From UBA5216 sp043743335 (lineage in GTDB: Bacteria > Pseudomonadota > Gammaproteobacteria > Burkholderiales > SG8-41), in the NCBI GenBank assembly GCA_043743335.1, contig JAYTWR010000074.1, positions 1 to 64,000 on the forward strand: DNA of 64,000 nt, written 5' to 3'. A model generated the notes under the pieces. That model was not told where the DNA came from. It made no database searches and saw nothing but the letters and a program-made list of their open reading frames with translations. Positions 18,638-26,938 of the stretch are shown piece after piece; position 1 is the stretch's first letter, and each line of letters opens with the position of its first letter. The translations under genes and the position numbers were made by a program.

Positions 18638-19576
18638 ATGACACTGAATGAGGGAATGTGGCTATGGCGTTTATCCAAACCAATATTCGCCAACGAAGGT
18701 ATGCAAAAGCAGAGTGTAGGAACACTGCGTATCCTCAAGCGACGCCTTGACTATGTTGTAAAAGGCTTGTCGTTGCGCAAGCACCTTAACGCATTTAAAC
18801 ACCCCCGAAAAAATGGGGTCTTGCAGCGTACACTACAGCAGCGGCCGGAAATTTTAGGGGCTGTGGTGTGGCCCTATATCTGCGCAAGTTGGCCAGCAGG
18901 GACTCGCTTGCAGCATATGCATGAGCACTTTGAGGCACTCGAGTCGATGGGTGGGGTCTTGGATTTTCCGCCTCGTGGAGAGTTACTACTGCTAGACCTT
19001 GGTGACGTTGCCCCCAATCTTCGAGTCGTCTTGGATCAAGCCGAGTGGTTTGTGCGGGAAGGCATGTTGGTACTGAATCTTTTCTTGCAGGACGTTCGAA
19101 TTTATTCGCTAGCATTCTCTTTTGCCTACGAAGAATCGAAATTGATCGCCTACGTAGGTGCCATTCAGGGTGTTGACGTCGCGGGAATCATGAATGATTA
19201 CAAGGACTTAACGAAAGCGCTTCACGGCATGCGCCCACGAGATTTTCAAGTCGAGGTGTTTCGTATTTTTTGTCGCGCCTGCAACACTCGCAAAATCTAT
19301 GCGATATGCGATGACAAGCGTCAGCATCGGAGCAGTTATTTTGATAGCGCAAAATCAGAAGCACTGTTTCTGAATTACAACGCCATTTGGGAGGAGCGGG
19401 GCGGTGTGAAAGAATGCGAAGATTTCTACACGTTGGCGTTAGAAACGCCCATGAAAAATCTAGAAGAAGTGCCATCGAAAAAACGCGGCATGTACCGGCG
19501 GCGATATGAAATGTTGCAAGCGATAGAAGCGCGGGTACATACATTTCTACAAGACCAAAGGCCCGGTTCGACTTAA
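18638..19576 (+). CDS. VirK/YbjX (DUF535) family protein
   Basis: About 312 residues from the ATG at 18638. The frame is open upstream to a TTG at 18575, but only a GGATGG before 18638 looks like a ribosome-binding site. Recognisable DUF535 blocks: GAVVWPYICASWP, HEHFEALE, VRIYSLAFSF, VGAIQGVDVAGI, FRIFCRACN and YNAIWEERGG. Family members (VirK, YbjX) have been linked to surface virulence proteins and resistance to membrane-active peptides, but the biochemical role is unknown. Its place inside an EPS locus suggests envelope modification. Confidence 0.82.
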   Translation: MTLNEGMWLWRLSKPIFANEGMQKQSVGTLRILKRRLDYVVKGLSLRKHLNAFKHPRKNGVLQRTLQQRPEILGAVVWPYICASWPAGTRLQHMHEHFEALESMGGVLDFPPRGELLLLDLGDVAPNLRVVLDQAEWFVREGMLVLNLFLQDVRIYSLAFSFAYEESKLIAYVGAIQGVDVAGIMNDYKDLTKALHGMRPRDFQVEVFRIFCRACNTRKIYAICDDKRQHRSSYFDSAKSEALFLNYNAIWEERGGVKECEDFYTLALETPMKNLEEVPSKKRGMYRRRYEMLQAIEARVHTFLQDQRPGST

Positions 19577-19639
19577 GTTGCCATTTTTTCTTGAGATTAC
19601 AGGTAAGTTCACCATTGATTAAACAAAAGAATTTACACA

Positions 19640-20365
19640 ATGAAATCTAGCCACATCGTCTATGATGGGATTTCCCTGCCAGCAGACTTGGCACCACAAG
19701 CGGCACCGGGAACATGGGAATGTGCTCTGAGTCAGGCACCCGCTGTAGGGCGTGCATTTGTCGCGGGTGCGGGCCGCGGTGGTCTTTCCCTAGTGTTGAA
19801 TAAAAAGGGTTTCGAGGTCACTAGCCTCGATTTGCATCCGGAGCATTTTGCGGCACCCGGCCTGAGCTGCAAAGGCGCTGATTTCAATTTGCCACTGCCA
19901 CTGGGTACCGAACACTTTGATTTTGTTCTGGCGGTAGAAGTCGCAGAGCACCTTGAGAATCCGTGGCTTTTTCTGCGCGAGGCTATCAGGGTTCTACGCC
20001 CAGGCGGACGTCTGGTTTTTACTTCTCCAAATGTCGTCAGCCTGCCAGCCCGTATGTTGTTCCTGAGAAATGGCCTACTGCCGTATTTTCGAGAAGAATC
20101 GTTTGTGGGTTGCTATCACGTGACGCCAATCTTCCCTTGGGCAGTCTCGCGGTGGGCTCGAACAACCAACGCCGTGTTGAACTCAATTACCTATTCCAGA
20201 ACTAACTGGCCGACCAAACATGATGTGCCGCGGCATTGGGAGCCTATTTGGACCAGAACACTGAAGAAACTGATTCCACCAAGTTCGCTCACCGGAGAAA
20301 CCTCCTGTTATACGATCACCAAGTCCGGCGAAGCGACAGTCACTGTCGGCGTGCACTACGCTTAA
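19640..20365 (+). CDS. Class I SAM-dependent methyltransferase
   Basis: 241 residues. SAM-binding motif I is AFVAGAGRGGLSLVL (near residue 32), motif II contains DFVLAVEVAEHLENP, and the post-motif RVLRPGGRLVFTSPN is diagnostic of UbiE/Methyltransf_11-type enzymes. A short Trp/Pro-rich C-terminal part has no assigned function. Between a VirK-like gene and the flippase it most likely methylates a sugar of the repeat unit or its lipid carrier end. That target is an inference. Confidence 0.82.
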   Translation: MKSSHIVYDGISLPADLAPQAAPGTWECALSQAPAVGRAFVAGAGRGGLSLVLNKKGFEVTSLDLHPEHFAAPGLSCKGADFNLPLPLGTEHFDFVLAVEVAEHLENPWLFLREAIRVLRPGGRLVFTSPNVVSLPARMLFLRNGLLPYFREESFVGCYHVTPIFPWAVSRWARTTNAVLNSITYSRTNWPTKHDVPRHWEPIWTRTLKKLIPPSSLTGETSCYTITKSGEATVTVGVHYA

Positions 20366-20519
20366 TTGTCAACGGTTCGGATGCAAGATTGAAATATTCC
20401 CGGTATTACGCCACGCTCAATTGCAAGCATGAATTGCCGGCCCATGTTTGCTGTTCTGATAGTCGGAAATCCTGTTGCAGTATGGTTAGCACGAGTGTGC
20501 CGCAGCGAAATCGCAACTG

Positions 20520-21869
20520 ATGCCGTTATTGCTTAAAGAACGTGTTTTCCGGGCCGGCGGTTGGACCATGGCTGGCTTGGGCCTGAGTCAGACCCTGCGA
20601 TTTGGCAGCAATCTCGTTATGACGCACCTCTTGGTGCCGGAAATGTTCAGTATTGTGGCGATTGCCAATATTGTCATCATGGGGTTGGCGATGTTTTCAG
20701 ACCTTGGCTTGCGGCAAAGTATTGTCCAGAGCAAAAGCAGCGATACCCTTGCCTTCCTTAACACTGCTTGGTCTGTACAAATATTGCGAGGCGGTGCCAT
20801 TGGGGCCGTCGCAGTTTTGGCGGGGCTGCTGATTTGGGGCATCAATCTGGCTGGCTGGGTGCCCAAAGAAAGTGTATACGCCCATCCACAATTACCTTTT
20901 GTGATCGCAGTCTTGTCGATCAGCGCGTTGCTCGCAGGTTTCGAATCGACAAAACTCGCTGAAGCCCGCAGAAATCTGTCGATGCATAGAGTGGTGCAAA
21001 TTGAATTGGCCAGTCAAATCTTTGGCTTGATTGTCATGTTTGTCTGGGCGTCCATCAGTAAGTCCATATGGGCGATAGTGGCAGGTGGCGTATTTTCGCA
21101 ACTGCTGAAGGTTATGCTCAGTCACTCATGGATGCCCGGTAATCCCAATAAATGGTATTGGGATAAGGCGGCATTGCGCGAGATACTCCGTTTCGGCAAA
21201 TGGATTTTCGCCTCGTCCATCCTTGGGTTTCTTGTGAACAACGGCGATAGACTGGTACTCGGATTTTTTGTCGATACGACCGTTCTGGGCGTATACGTGA
21301 TCGCATTTTTAATTTACAGCGCAGTCGATCAAGTACTTGGCAAGCTACTCGCCGAAGTCTCATTTCCTGCATTTAGTGAGTTGGCTCGCGAGAGGCCCGG
21401 TGAACTTAAACCTGCTTACTATCGTTTTCATGCGCTTGTTGCTTCGTTTACTTATTTCTGCGCCGGTGTATTGATGGCGTCTGGTCAAACGCTAGTCGGA
21501 CTGCTATATGATCAACGGTATGCTGAAGCAGGATGGATGCTTCAGTTGTTGGCCAGCGCCCTGCTTACCTTACCGTTTCGCCTTGCGGGGCACTGTTTTC
21601 TAGCACTTGGTAAATCAAAATTACTGACGCATACCATATTCATCCAACTTATTACTTTATATCTATTCACCCCATTGGGATTTAAATTTTTGGGTTTGCC
21701 CGGCGCTTTGATTGGAATAGTGTTGAGTTATTACTCGGCCTTGCCGACAACTATTTATTACATGATTAAGCACAATATATTTGATTTGCGTCGAGAGTTG
21801 CTCGTAGTGCCGGCAATCATTGTCGGGTTACTGTTTGCACAAATGATTAACTTAATGGCACGCCATTGA
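20520..21869 (+). CDS. Wzx-like oligosaccharide flippase
   Basis: 449 residues, about twelve membrane segments, of the MATE/polysaccharide-transporter superfamily. The N-terminal GGWTMAGLGLSQTLRFGSNLVMT and the segment NNGDRLVLGFF are typical. It moves undecaprenyl-linked repeat units across the inner membrane before Wzy polymerisation. A 154-bp spacer before it holds no gene that I can support. An imperfect duplication of CTGGGTTAAGTA-type sequence lies just behind it at 21889-21913. Confidence 0.83.
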   Translation: MPLLLKERVFRAGGWTMAGLGLSQTLRFGSNLVMTHLLVPEMFSIVAIANIVIMGLAMFSDLGLRQSIVQSKSSDTLAFLNTAWSVQILRGGAIGAVAVLAGLLIWGINLAGWVPKESVYAHPQLPFVIAVLSISALLAGFESTKLAEARRNLSMHRVVQIELASQIFGLIVMFVWASISKSIWAIVAGGVFSQLLKVMLSHSWMPGNPNKWYWDKAALREILRFGKWIFASSILGFLVNNGDRLVLGFFVDTTVLGVYVIAFLIYSAVDQVLGKLLAEVSFPAFSELARERPGELKPAYYRFHALVASFTYFCAGVLMASGQTLVGLLYDQRYAEAGWMLQLLASALLTLPFRLAGHCFLALGKSKLLTHTIFIQLITLYLFTPLGFKFLGLPGALIGIVLSYYSALPTTIYYMIKHNIFDLRRELLVVPAIIVGLLFAQMINLMARH

Positions 21870-21981
21870 CGATCGTATCTGGGTTAAGTAGCTGGGTTAA
21901 GTATCTGGAACTGATCGGTCGGCTCCTGCGAAGTTAGTTGTTGATATGATCCTCCAAGTTTGGATGTGTTAGGAAAATTTG

Positions 21982-23106
21982 ATGCGGATAACTTTTGTCC
22001 TTCCCATAGCGGCCATGGGTGGTGGTGTGCGCGTCGTCTCCATTTATGCAAAATTTCTTGCGGCGCGAGGACATGATGTATTGCTGGTGTCCCCACCACC
22101 ACGGGATCCACCGCTGGGCAAAAAGGTAAAGTCTTTGCTTAAGGGACGCGGGTGGCCAAGTGCTGTCCCAGCGCCCAAGTCACACTTGGATAGCACGGGC
22201 TTGCGTCATCACGTTCTCGACCGATATCGCCCCGTAACTAGTAGGGACGTTCCTGATGCTGACGTTGTTATCGCAACGTGGTGGGAAACCGCAGAATGGG
22301 TTAATGCGCTGGGTAAGACCAAGGGCGCAAAAGTCTATTTTGTGCAACACCACGAAGTATTTCCCTACCTGCCAGTGGAACGTTGCCACGCGACCTACAA
22401 GTTTCCCATGCACAAAATTGTGATCGCACGGTGGCTTAAAGATGTGATGCGAAATCTTTACGAGGATGATGTGGTTGATCTCGTTCCCAATAGCGTAGAT
22501 CGGACTCAATTTTATGCGGAAGTGCGTGGCAAACAATCGATCCCGACCGTAGGCTTCCTCTACGCTTCCGTTCCTTCGAAGGGCGTGAATGTTGCGCTTG
22601 CGGCGATACGCCAGGTTCAGCAGAAAATTCCTAACCTTCGTTTGGTGTGCTTTGGAAGTGAGCCGGAGATGCCAACGGTGCCTTTGCCCGCGGGCGTAAA
22701 TTTTTACCACTCACCGCCACAAAATGAAATCAGAAACCTGTATGCGCAATGCGATGCATGGATTGCAGCCAGTACCAGCGAAGGCTTTAATCTTCCAGCG
22801 ATTGAAGCCATGGCTTGCCGTACGCCTTTGGTGTCTACCAAGGCCGGGTGGCCTGAAGAGGTTATCCAAACGGGCAAAAATGGCGCTCTGGCTGACGTAA
22901 ACGATGTTGATGGACTTGCGCGTGGCCTAGATTGGATACTGACGTGCCCCGAACAAGAATGGCGGGAAGTGTCGCAGAGAGCGTACGATACAGCTTGCAC
23001 TGGTTCATGGAACGAATCTGCGAGCCAATTTGAAGCAGCCCTATTACACGCTTGTCGGCGCTCTACAGTTGGCGAAATTGCCGGAAAGCACTCGGTAGTG
23101 TTATGA
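21982..23106 (+). CDS. Glycosyltransferase family 4 (GT-B fold)
   Basis: 374 residues. The ATG at 21982 is preceded by AGGA 7 bp upstream; a TTG directly before it is less likely. The N-terminal glycine loop AAMGGGVRVVSIYAKFL and the C-terminal donor-binding block STSEGFNLPAIEAMAC (the EX7E motif) define GT4. It adds one sugar to the growing repeat unit at the inner face of the inner membrane. Donor and acceptor cannot be read. Confidence 0.84.
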   Translation: MRITFVLPIAAMGGGVRVVSIYAKFLAARGHDVLLVSPPPRDPPLGKKVKSLLKGRGWPSAVPAPKSHLDSTGLRHHVLDRYRPVTSRDVPDADVVIATWWETAEWVNALGKTKGAKVYFVQHHEVFPYLPVERCHATYKFPMHKIVIARWLKDVMRNLYEDDVVDLVPNSVDRTQFYAEVRGKQSIPTVGFLYASVPSKGVNVALAAIRQVQQKIPNLRLVCFGSEPEMPTVPLPAGVNFYHSPPQNEIRNLYAQCDAWIAASTSEGFNLPAIEAMACRTPLVSTKAGWPEEVIQTGKNGALADVNDVDGLARGLDWILTCPEQEWREVSQRAYDTACTGSWNESASQFEAALLHACRRSTVGEIAGKHSVVL

Positions 23107-23208
23107 GTGAACAGTGTTTCGAATCACGCAATGTATAAAGAGCGGATCGAGAATGAATTTCGCTCACCCGGAAGCATATTTTAAGAAATCATATCTTCGG
23201 AAGCTGTT

Positions 23209-24150
23209 GTGGATAGACCTACACTAGAAGACTTCAGGCATGAGCTGGATGACCGCATGGCTGCCACTTTGGGCGCGCACTTTGGCAAACCCAATCTTTC
23301 ATTTCAGTCACAAGCCAATGACGTAGCCGATGGCACAGCAGTATTGCTGCTTCGTGACAAATTGGAAAAGCCGTGTGCCGTGGTTCTTTGCGCTGCACCT
23401 GCTGCGCCGGACATGGTTCGCCGTTCAGTGCATGCTGCGCGTGAGGCCAAAAAAATTCTGGGGCCTTCTATCGGAACCCACATCCTCGAGCCTCTATTGG
23501 AAGGAACCTTAAAGGGATTGAGTTACGCTGTCATGCCGTATTGCAATCCCCTAAGTAATAGCCGACCGGTTTGGTGGATACAGCGCAGACTGCTGTGCCC
23601 GTCTATCCTGCATTGGCTGGCAAGTGCGACCGAACACACAATGCACGACCCGGAACCGGCCGGCAGATTACGTAGTTTCGCTGAACCCTTGCAGGCGGTT
23701 GCATCATTCAGCCGCCTTAACAAGCGTATGCGATCAGCCGCAGAATTGGCCGCGTTGCGGCTGGAGTCAAAGGACTGGCATCCCAAGCACGTGCTGATGC
23801 ACGGAGATTTTTGGAAGGGTAATATTCTTATTAAGCCAGAATCGCCGACCAACAAAAGGCAATCATCGGCAGATCGCTTTGTAGTCATCGATTGGCCAGG
23901 ATCCGAAATTCATGGTTATGCGATATTCGACCTCATACGCATGGCACAATCCTTGCAATTGAGCAAAGTGAAATTACGTGCTGAGATTGCGGCGCACTGT
24001 AAGTTACTTGAGTGCACGTTAGAAGACGCCATGTCTTATCTTTTGGCTGCACTGGGTCACATCGCCATGCATATTGAGCATTTTCCCGTTGACGCCTATG
24101 TTCGTATGGCGGAGTCCGGCTTTGCGACTCTCGAAGAAAACCTGAACTGA
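23209..24150 (+). CDS. Aminoglycoside-phosphotransferase-fold kinase
   Basis: 313 residues from a GTG with CGGAAG upstream. The catalytic region VLMHGDFWKGNILI and FVVIDWPGSEIHG gives the HGDxxxxN and Mg-binding Asp of the APH/choline-kinase family. The N-lobe is poorly conserved. Inside a glycan locus such kinases may phosphorylate a sugar, a choline-like head group or an intermediate. Antibiotic resistance is unlikely given the setting. It precedes a methyltransferase by 20 bp. Confidence 0.75.
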   Translation: MDRPTLEDFRHELDDRMAATLGAHFGKPNLSFQSQANDVADGTAVLLLRDKLEKPCAVVLCAAPAAPDMVRRSVHAAREAKKILGPSIGTHILEPLLEGTLKGLSYAVMPYCNPLSNSRPVWWIQRRLLCPSILHWLASATEHTMHDPEPAGRLRSFAEPLQAVASFSRLNKRMRSAAELAALRLESKDWHPKHVLMHGDFWKGNILIKPESPTNKRQSSADRFVVIDWPGSEIHGYAIFDLIRMAQSLQLSKVKLRAEIAAHCKLLECTLEDAMSYLLAALGHIAMHIEHFPVDAYVRMAESGFATLEENLN

Positions 24151-24170
24151 CATTATGAAAGGCAATTTCC

Positions 24171-25232
24171 ATGCAGGCTGATAGCACGTTGGGTTCAAAT
24201 TACGTTTGTCCCGCCACAAAATCACCGTTGCGCCGTGAAAATGACCAATTGATTGCGGAAATGGGCAATGCCGCATATCCGATTCAAGCGGGCATTCCAC
24301 AGTTTCTTCGCTTCGGGTCGGCCGAAGACGACGCCACGCGCGCTGAATTGGATCGACTCAACCAATTGGCCAGAACCGAGGGCTGGCGCAATGCTATCAG
24401 CACAGTTTATGGTCATGATGCGACGATAGTTCGCTACGTGTCCGATGCGACGCGGGGTTCATTTATAGATTTGCTCCCGATTACCGAACAGAGTGCAGTG
24501 CTGGAGATTGGTCCCGGCCTTGGGCAGTTCACGGCGAGAATTGCTCAGCGCGCGAAATCGGTTTATGGGCTAGAGGTCGTTGCCGGTCAAACCGAATTTA
24601 CGGACGAGCGTTGCCGGCAAGAAGGGATGACCAACGTACACCTTGCGACCGGTGGAGATGACTGCCGGTTTCCGTATGGCGATCAGACCTTTGACTTGGT
24701 GGTCGTTAATCTTGTTCTGGAGTGGTGTGGAATGCGCTGCCTAGACGAAGCGTTAATCGATGTTCAGCGGCGATTTCTCAGCGAAAGCTTTCGTGTGCTG
24801 AAACCTGGCGGATCCTTTTATGTTGCCACGAAAAATCGATACGCATTACGTCTGTTAATTGCCAAAACTGATCCGCACTGTTACGGATTGCGATTTGGCA
24901 GCGCGCTGCCGCGGTGGTTGTCAGGTTTCTTACTGCGATTAAAGGGCCATTCAAGGCCTTTTGGCATGCTTCATTCCTATGTAGGGCTGAAAGCCATGCT
25001 ACGGAAAGCCGGTTTTGGCGAAATAGCGTCATTTTGGGCCACACCCGAAATGCGCTATCCGGTTCAATATGTTTCAACAGAATCAGCCGCAATCCGCGAA
25101 GCGCGCCGCAATCCCGATTTTATCCAAGGTGAGGCGCGCAGCACTCGATTGCTCATGCGGTTTATTCCGGCGAGATTGGTTCGCTACTTCACCCCCGGCC
25201 TCGCACTTTTAGCGACTAAACCCGTTGCCTAG
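24171..25232 (+). CDS. SAM-dependent methyltransferase with Trm112-like N-terminus
   Basis: 353 residues. The start (YVCPATKSPLRREN through GIPQFLRF) resembles the Trm112p fold often fused in front of methyltransferases, though only one of the zinc cysteines is present. The Rossmann part has AVLEIGPGLGQFTARI (motif I), FDLVVVNLVLEW and RVLKPGGSFYVATKN. The C-terminal ~120 residues (LRFGSALPRWLSGFLLRL onward) may hold an acceptor-binding lid. Probably acts on a glycan component together with the neighbouring kinase. Confidence 0.8.
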   Translation: MQADSTLGSNYVCPATKSPLRRENDQLIAEMGNAAYPIQAGIPQFLRFGSAEDDATRAELDRLNQLARTEGWRNAISTVYGHDATIVRYVSDATRGSFIDLLPITEQSAVLEIGPGLGQFTARIAQRAKSVYGLEVVAGQTEFTDERCRQEGMTNVHLATGGDDCRFPYGDQTFDLVVVNLVLEWCGMRCLDEALIDVQRRFLSESFRVLKPGGSFYVATKNRYALRLLIAKTDPHCYGLRFGSALPRWLSGFLLRLKGHSRPFGMLHSYVGLKAMLRKAGFGEIASFWATPEMRYPVQYVSTESAAIREARRNPDFIQGEARSTRLLMRFIPARLVRYFTPGLALLATKPVA

Positions 25233-25277
25233 GTTCTGTAAACGATCGAATTCGCAGGATGAAAGGGCATACGGGGC

Positions 25278-26318
25278 TTGATTAACGTTATGGCTTGCGC
25301 CGACATCGCTAGTGCGGGAATCGTGGTCATCGGTCGTAACGAAGGGGATCGCCTTCGGCGGTGTCTAGAATCCGTGATTCGACCGGCAGTGAAAGTGGTA
25401 TACGTGGACTCAGGGTCAACCGACGCTTCCGTTGCAATGGCGCGCCAGATGGGCGCGGAAGTTGTCGAACTCGATATGTCAATCCCGTTTTGCGCCGCGC
25501 GCGCGCGAAACGCTGGCTATCAACATTTGGTAGCCGTGGACCCCGCAATTCGGTTCGTGCAGTTTGTGGATGGCGATTGCGAGCTGGCCTGCGATTGGCT
25601 TCAGTATGCGGTTAATTTTCTCGAAAAAAATACCCGTGCCGCAATCGTCGTGGGCTGGCTGCGTGAAAAGTCGCCCGAAATGTCAGTCTACAATCGAATA
25701 GGGGATCTCGAATGGAACTTGGCTGGGGTTGGCGAGTTAGAGTCAGTAGGGGGTATTTTTCTCATTCGTCGCGAATCATTCGACAGCGTGAACGGTTTTG
25801 ACCCAACGATTTCAGCAGGTGAAGAACCTGAGCTCTGTCAGCGCCTTAACCGTCTGGGGTGGAAATTTTTCAGATTAGACAGGGGCATGGCTCTGCACGA
25901 TCTTGCTATGATGCACTTTGGCCAATGGTACCGGCGGCATGTGCGAACGGGCTATGCTGGCTTGGACGTGGCCAATCGCTTTGGCTTGGAAAGGTTTAAA
26001 AAAATTACACGCCGAGCAAGATTGTGGAGTATTGTTTTCATGTTGACTTGGGCCGTGTGCCTGATTGCCGGGTTAATCGGCGGTACACATTCCGGCGTAG
26101 CAGCGGTGGTGCTCGCGACGGGCGTGTGGGTAGTTCGTTGGTGCCGGATTGCTTGGGCTTCGTGGCGCAACGGAGTCTCTGCTTCCCTCGCAGCGATCTA
26201 CGCTGGCTTTACCGTCATTTCGTTCTGGCCGCAAATGAGCGGGCAACTCATGTACTGGCGTGATCGAGCTAATGGTCGAGCAGCTCGGCTTCTTGAGCAC
26301 AAAGGGGTAGTCAGATGA
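25278..26318 (+). CDS. Glycosyltransferase family 2 with C-terminal membrane segments
   Basis: 346 residues from TTG 25278; the ATG at 25290 is the alternative. GT-A signature: IVVIGRNEGDRLRRCLESV, YVDSGSTD, then FVDGDCEL (the DxD metal site) and GFDPTISAGEEPELCQRL. The last ~100 residues carry two to three hydrophobic segments (IVFMLTWAVCLIAGLIGG, VISFWPQM), which should tether it to the inner membrane. It adds a sugar to the repeat unit. Confidence 0.83.
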   Translation: MINVMACADIASAGIVVIGRNEGDRLRRCLESVIRPAVKVVYVDSGSTDASVAMARQMGAEVVELDMSIPFCAARARNAGYQHLVAVDPAIRFVQFVDGDCELACDWLQYAVNFLEKNTRAAIVVGWLREKSPEMSVYNRIGDLEWNLAGVGELESVGGIFLIRRESFDSVNGFDPTISAGEEPELCQRLNRLGWKFFRLDRGMALHDLAMMHFGQWYRRHVRTGYAGLDVANRFGLERFKKITRRARLWSIVFMLTWAVCLIAGLIGGTHSGVAAVVLATGVWVVRWCRIAWASWRNGVSASLAAIYAGFTVISFWPQMSGQLMYWRDRANGRAARLLEHKGVVR

Positions 26319-26370
26319 GCATCAGCGCAGATATACTTTTGACGTTGTTAGGAGCGGGAGTATCGCTTTG

Positions 26371-26874
26371 ATGGGAGATCCGGATTGGCAGGCCGATTTG
26401 GCGCGGTATCCCGCTCGACCGTTCCTCAAAGAGCAATCGATTTGGGCCATTGGCGTTTACCGATTCGGTCGCAGGTTAGATCGACGTCCCGCTGGAACAA
26501 CCAAACGAATACTGACCCAAGTGTATTGGCTGACCTATCGAATCGTCGAGACGCTAACAGGCATCAGCCTGCCCAAATCAGTTCAGATTGGGCCCGGATT
26601 GCGCATATGGCATTTTGGTTGCATTTTTATTCACCCCCAAGTGAGAATGGGGGCCAACTGCACACTGCGTCAGGGCGTCACGATCGGCAATCGTTTTGAA
26701 GGTAGCTCGGTTCCGCTAATCGGCGACAACGTAGATTTCGGCGCATACGCCCAAGTGTTAGGCGACGTGACCGTTGGCAATAACTGTAAAATAGGCGCAA
26801 TGTCCGTGGTGCTGGTTAATGTTCCCGAGGGGGCCACTGCGATAGGCATCCCTGCAAGAGTGATACTGAATTAG
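26371..26874 (+). CDS. Serine-acetyltransferase-like hexapeptide acyltransferase
   Basis: About 167 residues. The left-handed beta-helix (LbetaH) hexapeptide repeats include HPQVRMGANCTLRQGVTIGN and GDNVDFGAYAQVLGDVTVG, with the catalytic-type His in LRIWHFGCIFIHP. It lacks the N-terminal helical domain of CysE, as in EPS-locus O-acetyltransferases (WcaB/EpsC-like). The start is ATG 26371 or the TTG directly before it. It probably O-acetylates the polysaccharide. Confidence 0.8.
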   Translation: MGDPDWQADLARYPARPFLKEQSIWAIGVYRFGRRLDRRPAGTTKRILTQVYWLTYRIVETLTGISLPKSVQIGPGLRIWHFGCIFIHPQVRMGANCTLRQGVTIGNRFEGSSVPLIGDNVDFGAYAQVLGDVTVGNNCKIGAMSVVLVNVPEGATAIGIPARVILN

Positions 26875-26877
26875 TTT

Positions 26878-26898
26878 GTAACTACTTGATTTATTTGA
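26878..26898 (+). repeat. Dispersed 21-bp AT-rich repeat, copy 2
   Basis: 18 of 21 positions match the consensus. It begins 3 bp after the acetyltransferase stop codon and runs into a very AT-rich stretch before the next gene. Confidence 0.6.
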
Positions 26899-26938
26899 CT
26901 TATTTTATATTTTCCCCATGCCCTTTCCGGAGATAACA

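Noticed and set aside
23209..24150. Aminoglycoside resistance gene
   Set aside because: The APH motifs are those of the general kinase superfamily, and the setting is glycan synthesis.
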